A stretch of DNA of 36,525 nt, taken from Microbacteriaceae bacterium (GTDB taxonomy: Bacteria; Actinomycetota; Actinomycetes; Actinomycetales; Microbacteriaceae). This document shows, piece by piece, positions 16,234 through 23,715 of the stretch. A program made the translations under genes and the position numbers. Below the pieces are notes generated by a model that ran no database searches, was not told the origin of the DNA, and was given only the letters and a program-made list of their open reading frames with translations. The stretch lies in contig JAIXXG010000071.1 in assembly GCA_027490915.1 (NCBI GenBank), positions 1-36,525 on the forward strand, in the 5' to 3' direction. The number at the start of each line of letters is the position of its first letter. Within the stretch, counting starts at the first letter, position 1.

Positions 16234-16698
16234 ATGACCGCCTCCCCCTCCGCCGGCGCTCTCGTCGCCCGGCACATCGCCCGCTGGCTGCTCGGCCTCG
16301 CCCTGCTCGTCGCGGGCACCGGGCATCTCACCGTCGGGCGCGAGGAGTTTCTCGCCCAGGTGCCGCCGTGGCTGCCGCTCGACCCCGACCTCGTCGTCGT
16401 CACCTCGGGCGTGGTCGAGCTTGCGCTGGGCCTCGCACTCCTGGTCGCGTGGGGGCGCGCGCGGGTGTGGGTCGGCTGGACGGTCGCGCTGTTCTTCCTC
16501 GCGATCTTCCCCGGCAACATCGCGCAGTTCACCGAGGGGCGCGACGGCTTCGGACTCGACACCGATGTCGCGCGGGGCATCCGGCTGCTGTTCCAGCCGG
16601 TGCTCGTCGCGTGGGCGCTGTGGTCGACCGGGGCGTGGCGGGCCTGGCGCGACGCGCGGGCTCGCCGCGCGGCGCCCTCTGCCACGATGGAGCCATGA
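16234..16698 (+). CDS. DoxX-like small integral membrane protein
   Basis: A 154-residue membrane protein with about four hydrophobic segments: ARWLLGLALLVAGTGHLT (about 15-33), LVVVTSGVVELALGLALLVA (about 52-72), VWVGWTVALFFLAIFPGNIAQF (about 77-98) and RLLFQPVLVAWALWS (about 115-130). The GxxHLT motif near the first helix and the FPGNIAQ stretch are usual in DoxX-type proteins. These are linked to redox or quinone processes in some bacteria, but no specific function can be assigned. Its TGA overlaps the ATG of the ribokinase gene as ATGA, so the two are coupled, though a functional link is not obvious. Confidence 0.75.
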   Translation: MTASPSAGALVARHIARWLLGLALLVAGTGHLTVGREEFLAQVPPWLPLDPDLVVVTSGVVELALGLALLVAWGRARVWVGWTVALFFLAIFPGNIAQFTEGRDGFGLDTDVARGIRLLFQPVLVAWALWSTGAWRAWRDARARRAAPSATMEP

Positions 16699-17579
16699 CC
16701 GCTTCGCTCATCGTTCTCGGCTCGGCCAACACCGACTACACGGTGCTCGTCGACCGGCACCCGCTGCCCGGCGAGACGCTGCTCGGCGATGAGCTCGTCA
16801 TCGCGACGGGCGGCAAGGGCGCCAACCAGGCGCTCGCGGCGGCGCGCTCGGGCGCGATGCCGGTCTTCCTCGGCGCGGTCGGCGCCGACGGCAACGGGCG
16901 GCAGCTGCTCGACGCGCTCGGCTCGGGCGGCGTCGACGTGTCGAGCGTCGCGGTCGTCGACGACGCTCCCACCGGCATCGCGCTCATCACGGTGTCGCGC
17001 GACGGTGAGAACACGATCGTCGTCGCGGCGGGGGCGAACGGCCGGGTCAACGCGCACGAGGTCGAAGCGGGAATCCGCGCCGTCGGCGGTGCCGACACGG
17101 TGCTGCTGGCCCAGCTCGAGATCCCGCTCGCGGCCGTGCTCACCGGCGCCGAGACGATCGCCGAGCTGGATGGGCGCACCGTGCTGAACCTCTCCCCCAG
17201 CCGTGCCGTGCCCGACGCGCTGCTCGCCCTGTGCGACCCGCTCGTCGTCAACGAGGCCGAGGCGCACGACCTCACCGACCTGCCCGTCGGCTCGGTCGAC
17301 GAGGCGCTCGCAGCCGCCGCGGCGCTGCGCGCGCGATGCCGCAGCGTCGTGATCACCCTCGGCGGCGACGGCGCCGTCTGGGCCGATCAGACGGATGCGG
17401 GGCACCACGCCGCACCGCGCGTGACCGTGGTCGACACCACCGGGGCCGGAGACGCCTTCGCCGGCGCCCTGGCCGCGGCCCTCGCCGACGGCGAGAGCCT
17501 CGACGCCGCGGTCGAGCGCGGCGTCGCCGCCGGAGCCGCCGCCGTGCAGTGGCTCGGCGCGCAGCCCCCGCGCGGCTGA
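16695..17579 (+). CDS. rbsK: Ribokinase, PfkB-family carbohydrate kinase
   Basis: A 294-residue cytoplasmic sugar kinase that would phosphorylate ribose (or deoxyribose or a related sugar) with ATP. The substrate-binding signature GGKGANQA lies at 39-46. The ATP/anion-hole signature DTTGAGDAF at 247-255 includes the catalytic base D253. Length and motif spacing match RbsK. No ribose transporter or LacI regulator is adjacent, so the sugar is unproven and it may serve nucleoside salvage. The ATG is fused to the stop of the DoxX-like gene. A GC-rich palindrome and a short tandem repeat follow the stop. Confidence 0.85.
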   Translation: MTASLIVLGSANTDYTVLVDRHPLPGETLLGDELVIATGGKGANQALAAARSGAMPVFLGAVGADGNGRQLLDALGSGGVDVSSVAVVDDAPTGIALITVSRDGENTIVVAAGANGRVNAHEVEAGIRAVGGADTVLLAQLEIPLAAVLTGAETIAELDGRTVLNLSPSRAVPDALLALCDPLVVNEAEAHDLTDLPVGSVDEALAAAAALRARCRSVVITLGGDGAVWADQTDAGHHAAPRVTVVDTTGAGDAFAGALAAALADGESLDAAVERGVAAGAAAVQWLGAQPPRG

Positions 17580-17584
17580 CGCGC

Positions 17585-17632
17585 GCAGGCCCTGCCGCGA
17601 GCAGGCCCTGACGCGCGCAGGCCCTGCCGCCG
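17585..17632. repeat. Three tandem copies of a 16-bp unit
   Basis: Units start at 17585, 17601 and 17617, each beginning GCAGGCCCTG followed by six variable bases. It lies directly after the ribokinase stop and before the heliorhodopsin promoter. Too short and without spacers, so not CRISPR. Confidence 0.75.
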
Positions 17633-17639
17633 GCGGCAG
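17624..17639. terminator. 16-bp GC-rich palindrome, possible terminator after ribokinase
   Basis: CTGCCGCC joined directly to GGCGGCAG. There is no T-run. It could help stop transcription between ribokinase and heliorhodopsin, but its form is not diagnostic. Confidence 0.35.
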
Positions 17640-17648
17640 CGCGGGTGC

Positions 17649-17654
17649 TACCGT
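17649..17654 (+). promoter_or_regulatory. Candidate -10 box of the heliorhodopsin gene
   Basis: TACCGT, giving a leader of about 38 bases with AAGGAG at 17686-17691, seven bases before the ATG. Heliorhodopsin therefore has its own promoter and a strong ribosome-binding site. Confidence 0.5.
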
Positions 17655-17698
17655 GGCGCAACCCGTCGGGAGCATCCGACGCACGAAGGAGTGACGTC

Positions 17699-18502
17699 AT
17701 GGCGAAGAAGGTCTACACCCCCGAGCAGCAGATCGACCGGTTGCGCGTCTACAACATCGTCGCGGGCAGCCTGCACCTGCTGCAGGCCATCGGCTTCGTG
17801 GTGATCCTGACGATGCTGAGCACGCAGGTGCTGTTCGCGGTCACCGCCGACTACCTGGCGGGCCCTCCCGGTGTTCCGCTGCCGCCCGAGCGGGTGGTGC
17901 TGTTCGAGGTCAACATCGGCGTCGGCGTCGTCGCCTTCCTCGCGCTCAGCGCCTTCTTCCACTTCCTCATCTCGAGCCCGTGGTTCTTCGGCCGCTACAA
18001 GAACGGCCTGCTGCAGAACCGCAACTACTTCCGCTGGACGGAGTACGCACTCAGCTCGTCGATCATGATCTGGCTGATCCTCGCCATCAACGGCGTGACC
18101 GACGTCGGCGCCCTGTTCGCGGTCTTCGCGGTCAACGCCGCCATGATCCTGTTCGGCGCGCTGCAGGAGAAGTACGAGCAGCCCGGCTCGGGCGGTCTGC
18201 TGCCGTTCATCTTCGGCTCGATGGTCGGTATCGTGCCCTGGCTCGTGATTCTCGTCTACTTCTTGCGCATCGGAACCGAGAGCGACGTCGAGACCCCCGG
18301 CTTCGTCATCGGCATCGTGATCTCGCTGTTCGTGTTCTTCAACACGTTCGCGATCAACCAGTGGCTGCAGTACAAGCAGGTCGGCAAGTGGAAGAGCTAC
18401 CTGCAGGGCGAGCGCAGCTACATCACCCTGAGCCTCGTCGCCAAGACGGCGCTCGCGTGGCAGGTGTTCTCGGGCGCGATCATCCCGGCGCTCACGAGCT
18501 GA
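17699..18502 (+). CDS. Heliorhodopsin (retinal-binding seven-helix membrane photoreceptor)
   Basis: A 267-residue seven-helix protein closely resembling heliorhodopsin 48C12 from memory. The Schiff-base Lys is K249 in SLVAKTALAWQVFSG (helix 7). The counterion is E115 in RWTEYALSSSIMI (helix 3). Other family hallmarks are HLLQA (H26), SAFFHFL (H88), NAAMILFGALQEKYEQP, FIFGSMVGIVPW and QWLQYKQVGKWKSYLQGERSYI. Heliorhodopsins bind all-trans retinal, have an inverted topology with a cytoplasmic N-terminus, show slow photocycles and usually do not pump ions; a signalling or enzyme-regulating role is suspected. The gene is alone, bounded by repeats and a strong hairpin. No carotenoid or retinal synthesis gene is in the window. 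Confidence 0.95.
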   Translation: MAKKVYTPEQQIDRLRVYNIVAGSLHLLQAIGFVVILTMLSTQVLFAVTADYLAGPPGVPLPPERVVLFEVNIGVGVVAFLALSAFFHFLISSPWFFGRYKNGLLQNRNYFRWTEYALSSSIMIWLILAINGVTDVGALFAVFAVNAAMILFGALQEKYEQPGSGGLLPFIFGSMVGIVPWLVILVYFLRIGTESDVETPGFVIGIVISLFVFFNTFAINQWLQYKQVGKWKSYLQGERSYITLSLVAKTALAWQVFSGAIIPALTS

Positions 18503-18526
18503 GCGCACGCCTTCCTCGAGACAAGG

Positions 18527-18569
18527 GGTCGGTGCCCGGAGCCAACCCGAATGGCTCGGGGCACCGACC
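18527..18569 (+). terminator. Hairpin terminator after heliorhodopsin
   Basis: A 17-base left arm (18527-18543) and right arm (18553-18569) complementary except for one position, around a 9-base loop, starting 24 bases after the stop. There is no T-run, which is common in high-GC actinobacteria. Confidence 0.65.
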
Positions 18570-18765
18570 GTGCCGGGCGGCGTGCTGTCACGTACCTGAA
18601 GGGGGGCGATCGCACGCCGGGGCGAATCCCCGCACCCGGCTCCTCCATGGTGCTGCCCGGGGGCTGCCGCAGCAACCGGCCGCCGCGCCCGCGATTCGCA
18701 TTCCGAACACGGTGCGATACCAGCTGGGCACGGCATCGCCGGTGGGCCGTACCAGCGGGGAAAAT
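18570..18765. other. Intergenic stretch with no assigned gene
   Basis: This is the core of the 316 bases between the heliorhodopsin stop and the tRNA. It contains small GC-rich inverted repeats (for example CGGGG-CGAAT-CCCCG near 18620) but no convincing ORF with a ribosome-binding site and no recognisable RNA gene. Confidence 0.5.
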
Positions 18766-18800
18766 GGCGAAGGCCCGGTCGCAATGACCGGGCCTTCGCC
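18766..18800 (-). terminator. Intrinsic terminator of the initiator tRNA gene
   Basis: A perfect 15-bp stem (18766-18780 with 18786-18800) and a 5-base loop. On the minus strand it is followed by ATTTT. It begins 18 bases downstream of the tRNA CCA end. Confidence 0.8.
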
Positions 18801-18818
18801 CACCGGATGACCGGCGAC

Positions 18819-18895
18819 TGGTTGCGGGGACAGGATTTGAACCTGCGACCTCTGGGTTATGAGCCCAGCGAGCTACCGAGCTGCTCCACCCCGCG
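18819..18895 (-). tRNA. Initiator tRNA-fMet (anticodon CAU)
   Basis: 77 bases including an encoded CCA end. The acceptor stem is CGCGGGG with CCCCGCA, leaving an unpaired C1-A72, the hallmark of bacterial initiator tRNA. The anticodon loop is CTCATAA on a stem with three consecutive G-C pairs (GGG/CCC), the second initiator hallmark. The T-arm GGTTCAAATCC is standard. It has its own -10-like box (18906-18911) and an intrinsic terminator. The upstream SGNH-like gene ends inside it: the TAA stop of that ORF is the last part of the anticodon loop. Confidence 0.96.
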
Positions 18896-19633
18896 GCGTA
18901 GCTTCAGGGTAGCAGGCTCGGAGGCGCGGCCGCGAATCAGGGCCGTCGAGAGCTCGGCGGCGAGCTGAGCACCCCACAGGGCGTAGGCCTCGGCCGTCGG
19001 CCGGCCGCCCACGCGGTCGGTGCGCGGGAGAAGCGTGGTCTGGGCGCCGGGAACACCGCGGACGAGCTGCTCGGTGGCGTCGTTGTACCGCACCGCGAGA
19101 TGCTCGGCGAGCCAACCGTGCACCGATCCGACGCCGGACTCATCCGCCATGCCTCCGACCCCGACGATCAGCAGGGGGCGCGGGTGCGGCATGCGCCGCT
19201 GCCAGAGCGCGAGGGCCGCCGACCAGCGCTCGCGCCAGTTCTCGACCCCCAGCCCCCGCAGAGCATCCACGTCACCGATGCACACCACCACGGCGTCGTA
19301 GAGCGCCAGATCATGCCGGGCGAGCACCGGCGCCACGCAGGCGACGGTCATGCTCGAATCGACGGCGGCCTCGACGACGGCACCCCGTGCGGTCGCGCTG
19401 CGCAGTGCACGGGCGAGGGCACCGGTGAGCGCGAGGTCGTGCGAGGTCGTTCCCCGTCCGGCCGCGGGGCCGCTGCCGATGAGCAGCACGCGGTGCGGGT
19501 CGGGGCCCTCGGCGACCGCAACAGCGGTGTCAGTGGGCTGCGGAGCAGTGTGCAGCTGCGCCGACGCGTCGTCGGCCCACTCCGTCATCGATGGGCGAGC
19601 AAGGTGCAGTGCAGCGGCGGCGAGTGCCGACAT
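18857..19633 (-). CDS. Divergent SGNH/GDSL-like hydrolase family protein, ending inside the tRNA gene
   Basis: A 258-residue protein with an SGNH-hydrolase outline: VLLIGSGPA (50-56; Ser 54 in place of the GDS serine), YDAVVVCIGDVDAL (112-125; the GxND position) and a Rossmann-like alternation of strands and helices. No clear C-terminal DxxH pair was found, so catalysis is uncertain. No signal peptide is obvious. The ATG at 19633 has GGAAGGAAG just upstream. The last 13 residues are encoded by the initiator tRNA gene on the same strand, and the stop TAA lies in the anticodon loop, so the C-terminal tail is fixed by tRNA sequence. Substrate unknown. Confidence 0.72.
   Translation of the reverse strand: MSALAAAALHLARPSMTEWADDASAQLHTAPQPTDTAVAVAEGPDPHRVLLIGSGPAAGRGTTSHDLALTGALARALRSATARGAVVEAAVDSSMTVACVAPVLARHDLALYDAVVVCIGDVDALRGLGVENWRERWSAALALWQRRMPHPRPLLIVGVGGMADESGVGSVHGWLAEHLAVRYNDATEQLVRGVPGAQTTLLPRTDRVGGRPTAEAYALWGAQLAAELSTALIRGRASEPATLKLRRGVEQLGSSLGS
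18906..18911 (-). promoter_or_regulatory. Candidate -10 box of tRNA-fMet inside the SGNH-like gene
   Basis: TACCCT ends 10 bases before the mature tRNA 5' end, on the same strand, inside the coding sequence of the upstream gene. Confidence 0.45.
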
Positions 19634-19712
19634 TGGGCTTCCTTCCAAGCCCCCCTTCGCCCCCGACTCTAGGCAGGTGAGCGTTGGTCGGGTCAGCCCC
19701 AGACCGGGGCCT

Positions 19713-19756
19713 CCCTAAACGGGGGACACACCGATCTGTCTACCCAGTGTCTACCC
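19713..19756. promoter_or_regulatory. Upstream region of the SGNH-like gene with a C-rich/G-rich motif and a direct repeat
   Basis: CCCTAAACGGGGGACACA at 19713-19730 resembles a site at 14052-14068. Next to it TGTCTACCC is repeated at 19737-19745 and 19748-19756 (11-base period, one helical turn), as expected for tandem regulator binding sites. Confidence 0.35.
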
Positions 19757-19785
19757 CGCGGGCCGGTCATGACCCGAGCACGCGG

Positions 19786-20667
19786 CTAGCCGAGACGCGT
19801 CGCGCCGAGGCTCATGCCGAGCGGCAGCCACCGGGTGCCGGGCCACTGCCACAGCCCGTCGCCGCGCGGCTCGAGCGCCGTGAACATCGGCCACGGCACG
19901 GCATCGTGCTCGTGCACGAAGTCGAGGCGCAGGCCCGCCTCGATGAGCGCGGTCAGCGTCTGCCCGAGCGGATGCATGAACTCGATCGTTCGCGAGACCT
20001 CGAGCACCGCATCCGGATCGGCGTAGTCGGCCGACTCGTCGAGCTGCAGCGGCGCGGTCTCGAAGTACGAGAAGCGCGGGGCGGGGAAGAGCGCGGGGCC
20101 GCCGTCGAGCAGGGCCGCGGGCGCGCCCTCGGGCACCTCGTCGAACACGAACGCCGAAGGATGCCCGTCGGCGAAGTACAGCCGCCCGCCGGGCTTCAGG
20201 AACCACGCGATGATGCGCGCCCACTCGGCGATGTCGGGCAGCCAGCCGATGGTGCCCCACGTCGTGTAGACGACGTCGAAGCCCTCCGGATCGGGCAGCG
20301 CGTGGCGGGCGTCGTACACGTCGGCGCACACGAAGCGGCTGCGGTCGGCGAGCCCGAGCTCGTCGGCGAGGGCGCGCGCCTGCTTCACGGCGGGCATCGA
20401 GAAGTCGAGACCCACGACCTCGGCGCCGCGCTGGGCGAGCACGAGCGTGTCGGCACCGAAGTGGCACTGCAGGTGCAGCACGCGCAGGCCTGCCCACCCG
20501 TCGGGCGCGATGCGCGGCAGCTCGGCCTCCTCGATCGGGTAGAGCCGCCCCTCCCCCGCGCGCAGCGGCGAGAGGTCGTAGAACTCGCTCGCGACGTGCA
20601 CGGGCACGACCGCGTCCCAGTGGGCCCGGTTCAGCCGGGCCCACTCGGGCTCATCGGTGCGTGCCAC
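19786..20667 (-). CDS. Class I SAM-dependent methyltransferase
   Basis: A 293-residue soluble methyltransferase. Motif I is VLHLQCHFGADTLVLAQRGAEVVGLDFS (about 63-90), with the acidic residue after the second strand for the SAM ribose. FDVVYTTWGTIGWL is motif IV, and FLKPGGRLYFADG is motif VI. The rest is typical of small-molecule methyltransferases, but the substrate cannot be inferred. The first codon is GTG at 20667, 16 bases after the stop of the UPF0182 gene, so the gene is probably read through from it. No good ribosome-binding site is visible before the GTG. Confidence 0.83.
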   Translation of the reverse strand: MARTDEPEWARLNRAHWDAVVPVHVASEFYDLSPLRAGEGRLYPIEEAELPRIAPDGWAGLRVLHLQCHFGADTLVLAQRGAEVVGLDFSMPAVKQARALADELGLADRSRFVCADVYDARHALPDPEGFDVVYTTWGTIGWLPDIAEWARIIAWFLKPGGRLYFADGHPSAFVFDEVPEGAPAALLDGGPALFPAPRFSYFETAPLQLDESADYADPDAVLEVSRTIEFMHPLGQTLTALIEAGLRLDFVHEHDAVPWPMFTALEPRGDGLWQWPGTRWLPLGMSLGATRLG

Positions 20668-20683
20668 CAGCCGCTCTGCCCAC

Positions 20684-23572
20684 TTACTCGCTCAGAGCGA
20701 GGGCGCGCTCGAGAGCCGCCTGCAGGCGCTCGTCGGCCTCGGCCGCGCGCACCAGGTCGTTCTCGGCGTACGCCGCCTCGCGGTCGAGCAGGGCCTGGCG
20801 GGCATCCTGCAGCGCCGCCGCCAGCTCGGCCGAGATCTCGACACCCGGCTCGGTCGGGTCGGTCGGCTCGGTGGGGTCGGTCGGCTCCGTCGGGTCGGTG
20901 GGATCGGTCGGGTCGACGTCGCCGTCGCCCGCGTCGGCGCCCGAGTCGCCGCCGAAGAGGGCGTCGAGGGCCTCGTCGAGGGTGTCTTCGAACGCGATCG
21001 AGTCACCGAAGGCGACGAGCACCTTGCGCAGCAGCGGGAAGCTCGTCTCACCCGTCGACCGCACGTAGACCGGCTGCACGTAGAGGAAGCCGCCGCCGAC
21101 CGGGAGGGTCAGCAGGTTGCCCTGCAGCACCTCGGTCTCGCCGCGCTGCAGCAGCGCGAGCTGGTTGGCCACCTCGGTGTCGGAGTTGAACTGGTTCTGC
21201 ACCTGGCCGGGGCCGGGGATCGTCTGCGACGGGAGCGTCAGCAGGGTGAGCTTGCCGTAGTCCTCCCCCGCATCCGCATTCGCCGCGAGGTAACCGGTGA
21301 GCACGTTGCGCTCGTTCTCGCTCGCGGTGCGCGGAATGAAGGTCGAGTACAGCGTGAAGCCCGGCTCGTCAGCCCCCGGAACCTGCATCGTCAGGTAGTA
21401 CGGCGGCTGCAGGGTCGGTGCCGCGGCGGGCGACGTCGGGTCATTGGGCGTGCGCCACTCGTCGTCGGTCGAGAAGAACGAGCCCGGGTCGGTCACGTGG
21501 TACGCGCCGAGGATGTTGCGTTGCACCTTGAACAGGTCGGCCGGATAGCGCACGTGCGACAGCAGCTGCTCGCTCATCTCCGACGCCGGCTCGAGCGTGG
21601 TCGGGAAGATGTTCTGCCACGTCTGCAGGATCGGGTCCTCCGTGTCCCACGCGTACAGCGTCACGCTGCCGTCGTAGGCGTCGACCGTGGCCTTCACCGA
21701 GTTGCGGATGTAGTTGATCTGGTCGAGCGGGAAGGCCGGAGCCGGCGTGTACGTGTCGGCGATGGCCTGACTGAGCGCCACCGTCGTCGAGTACGGGTAG
21801 TTCGCCGTGGTCGTGTAGCCGTCGACCACCCAGACCACACGCCCGTCGACGATCGCCGGGTACGGGTCGGAGTCGAGCGTGAGGTACGGCGCGGCCTTCT
21901 GCACGCGGTCGAGCGGGTGGCGGTCGTAGAGGATCTGCGACTCGTCGGTCACCGCCTCCGACAGGAAGATCTGCTCCGACTGGAACTTCATCGCGTAGAG
22001 CAGGCGCTTGAACACGTTGTCGAGCGCCGGGCCGCCGTCACCGGTGAAGGTGTAGGTGGCGTTGCCCTCCTGCTCGCCGCTGCCCTCCGAGGGGAAGTCG
22101 AGCTCGAGGTTCTCGCCGCCGCCGACGATCGAGTATGCGGGCGAGAACTCGCCGAAGTAGATGCGCGGCTGGTACTCGCCGAGCTCGCCGGTGAGCGAGC
22201 CGTCGGCCGGGATGCCGCCCTCGAGGAACAGCGGGCGGCCGTCGTCGGTGCGCTGGTTGCCGTAGGCCGCCACCACGCCGTAGCCGTGCGTGAAGACGAT
22301 CGTGTTGTTGTACCAGTTCTGCGAGGTCTGCCCGTCGGGGTTCAGCTCGCGCACCGAGATCACGGTGTCTTGCGTGCGGCCGTCGATCTCGTAGCGCCCC
22401 ACGTCGAGGAACTCGGGGAACTGGTAGTACTGACGGAACTGCTCGAGCTGCGCGAACGCGTCCGACACCAGAGCGGGGTCGATGATGCGGATGTTCGCCG
22501 TCGTCTCCGCGTCCTCCCGCAGTGCGCCCTGCTCGGCGTCGGTGACCGCGTCGTACGAGATCTCCTCGATGCCCGAGACGTTGTACGCGTCGCGGGTGGC
22601 CTCGATGTTGCGCTCGATGTACGGCGCCTCGACGGTGCGGGCGCTCGGTTCGACCTGGAAGCGCTGCACGATCCACGGGTAGACGCTGCCGATGAGCAGC
22701 CCGCTGATGACGAGCAGGGCGGTGCCGACGATCGGCAGCCGCCAGCGGCCGATGACCGCGGTGATGAGGAACAGCACCGCGACGAGCATCGCGATGCCGG
22801 CGAGGATCGCCCGGCCCGGGATGGTCGCGTTGACCTCGGTGAAACCGGCGCCGATGGCGAGGAAGCCGTCGCTCGGCTGCACGACCGTGGCGTACTGGTC
22901 GAGCCAGATGCTGACGCCCTGCAGCGCGGCGTAGAGCGCCGCGGTGATGGCGAGCTGGATGCGCGCCGTGCGCGAGATGCGGATCTCGCGGCCGTTGATG
23001 CGCAGTGCGCCATAGAGGTAGCTCGTGGCGAGCGCGGCGAGCCCGGCGAGCAGCACGACGGCCGAGGCGAAGGCGACCACGCCGCGCCAGAACGGCAGTT
23101 CGTAGACGAAGAACGAGATGTCGAGACCGAACTGCGGGTCGGTCTGGCCGAAAGACGTGCGGTTCCACCACTGCAGCACGAGCTGCCACTGGCCGGCGGC
23201 GGTCACGCCCGCGAAGAGGCCGAGCACGGCGGGGATGCCGAGCATCGCGACCTTGCGCAGCGGCTCGACGACCTCCTGGTAGCGGTCGAGCTGCGAGTTG
23301 AGCTTCGCGTAGACCGGCCGCGAGCGGTAGGCGATCTGCAGGCTCGCCCAGACCGGCAGGAACATCGCGAGGAAGCCGACGAGGAACATGCCGCCCGTCG
23401 CGATCCACTGCGTGGTCAGCACGGTGAGGAACCCGAGCTGCTCGTACCAGAGCACATCGGTGTAGACGTTCGCGAAGACGAAGAACAGCACGACCAGCAC
23501 ACCGAGGATGGCGGCGGAGATCGCGAGGGTCGAACGGGAACGATTGGCGGGCGGCGCTGCGGCGGTCGTCAC
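20684..23572 (-). CDS. UPF0182-family large integral membrane protein
   Basis: A 962-residue protein of the actinobacterial UPF0182 family (M. tuberculosis Rv3193c type). The N-terminal third has about seven membrane helices (first at 17-38; VLWYEQLGFLTVL and PVWASLQIAYRSRPVYAKL are family landmarks). The remaining 600 residues form an extracytoplasmic domain. It ends with an acidic low-complexity linker of repeated Asp-Pro-Thr/Glu-Pro-Thr (nucleotides about 20852-20920) and a coiled-coil-like helix. The biochemical function is unknown; no catalytic motif was recognised. The start is GTG at 23572, preceded by an AG-poor leader. It follows the PDZ-Lon protease gene on the same strand after 143 bases. 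Confidence 0.9.
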   Translation of the reverse strand: MTTAAAPPANRSRSTLAISAAILGVLVVLFFVFANVYTDVLWYEQLGFLTVLTTQWIATGGMFLVGFLAMFLPVWASLQIAYRSRPVYAKLNSQLDRYQEVVEPLRKVAMLGIPAVLGLFAGVTAAGQWQLVLQWWNRTSFGQTDPQFGLDISFFVYELPFWRGVVAFASAVVLLAGLAALATSYLYGALRINGREIRISRTARIQLAITAALYAALQGVSIWLDQYATVVQPSDGFLAIGAGFTEVNATIPGRAILAGIAMLVAVLFLITAVIGRWRLPIVGTALLVISGLLIGSVYPWIVQRFQVEPSARTVEAPYIERNIEATRDAYNVSGIEEISYDAVTDAEQGALREDAETTANIRIIDPALVSDAFAQLEQFRQYYQFPEFLDVGRYEIDGRTQDTVISVRELNPDGQTSQNWYNNTIVFTHGYGVVAAYGNQRTDDGRPLFLEGGIPADGSLTGELGEYQPRIYFGEFSPAYSIVGGGENLELDFPSEGSGEQEGNATYTFTGDGGPALDNVFKRLLYAMKFQSEQIFLSEAVTDESQILYDRHPLDRVQKAAPYLTLDSDPYPAIVDGRVVWVVDGYTTTANYPYSTTVALSQAIADTYTPAPAFPLDQINYIRNSVKATVDAYDGSVTLYAWDTEDPILQTWQNIFPTTLEPASEMSEQLLSHVRYPADLFKVQRNILGAYHVTDPGSFFSTDDEWRTPNDPTSPAAAPTLQPPYYLTMQVPGADEPGFTLYSTFIPRTASENERNVLTGYLAANADAGEDYGKLTLLTLPSQTIPGPGQVQNQFNSDTEVANQLALLQRGETEVLQGNLLTLPVGGGFLYVQPVYVRSTGETSFPLLRKVLVAFGDSIAFEDTLDEALDALFGGDSGADAGDGDVDPTDPTDPTEPTDPTEPTDPTEPGVEISAELAAALQDARQALLDREAAYAENDLVRAAEADERLQAALERALALSE
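20852..20920 (-). repeat. In-frame repeat coding Asp-Pro-Thr / Glu-Pro-Thr
   Basis: A short run of near-identical 9- and 18-base units inside the UPF0182 gene, encoding alternating DPT and EPT. It is a candidate site of length variation between strains. Confidence 0.75.
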
Positions 23573-23715
23573 GAGGGGCTCCCAGAGTCGGCGGGCGAAC
23601 CCGCTCAGACTATCGGCCCGAGTCTTGGAAGCACCCTCGACCGAGGGCCCTGTTCGCCCTCAGCGTTCGCCCTCCGCGCTCGCCGAACCCGACCGGCCGG
23701 GAGGGCACGTGGAGG

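Noticed and set aside
17585-17632. CRISPR-like repeats
   Set aside because: Sixteen-base units in direct tandem without unique spacers and no cas genes.
18597-18650. A tRNA-like 3' half (CGGGG-CGAAT-CCCCG followed by CTCCTCCA)
   Set aside because: No matching acceptor 5' strand, D-arm or anticodon arm at a suitable distance, and the loop has five bases instead of seven. tmRNA, SRP RNA and tRNA-Sec hallmarks are also absent.
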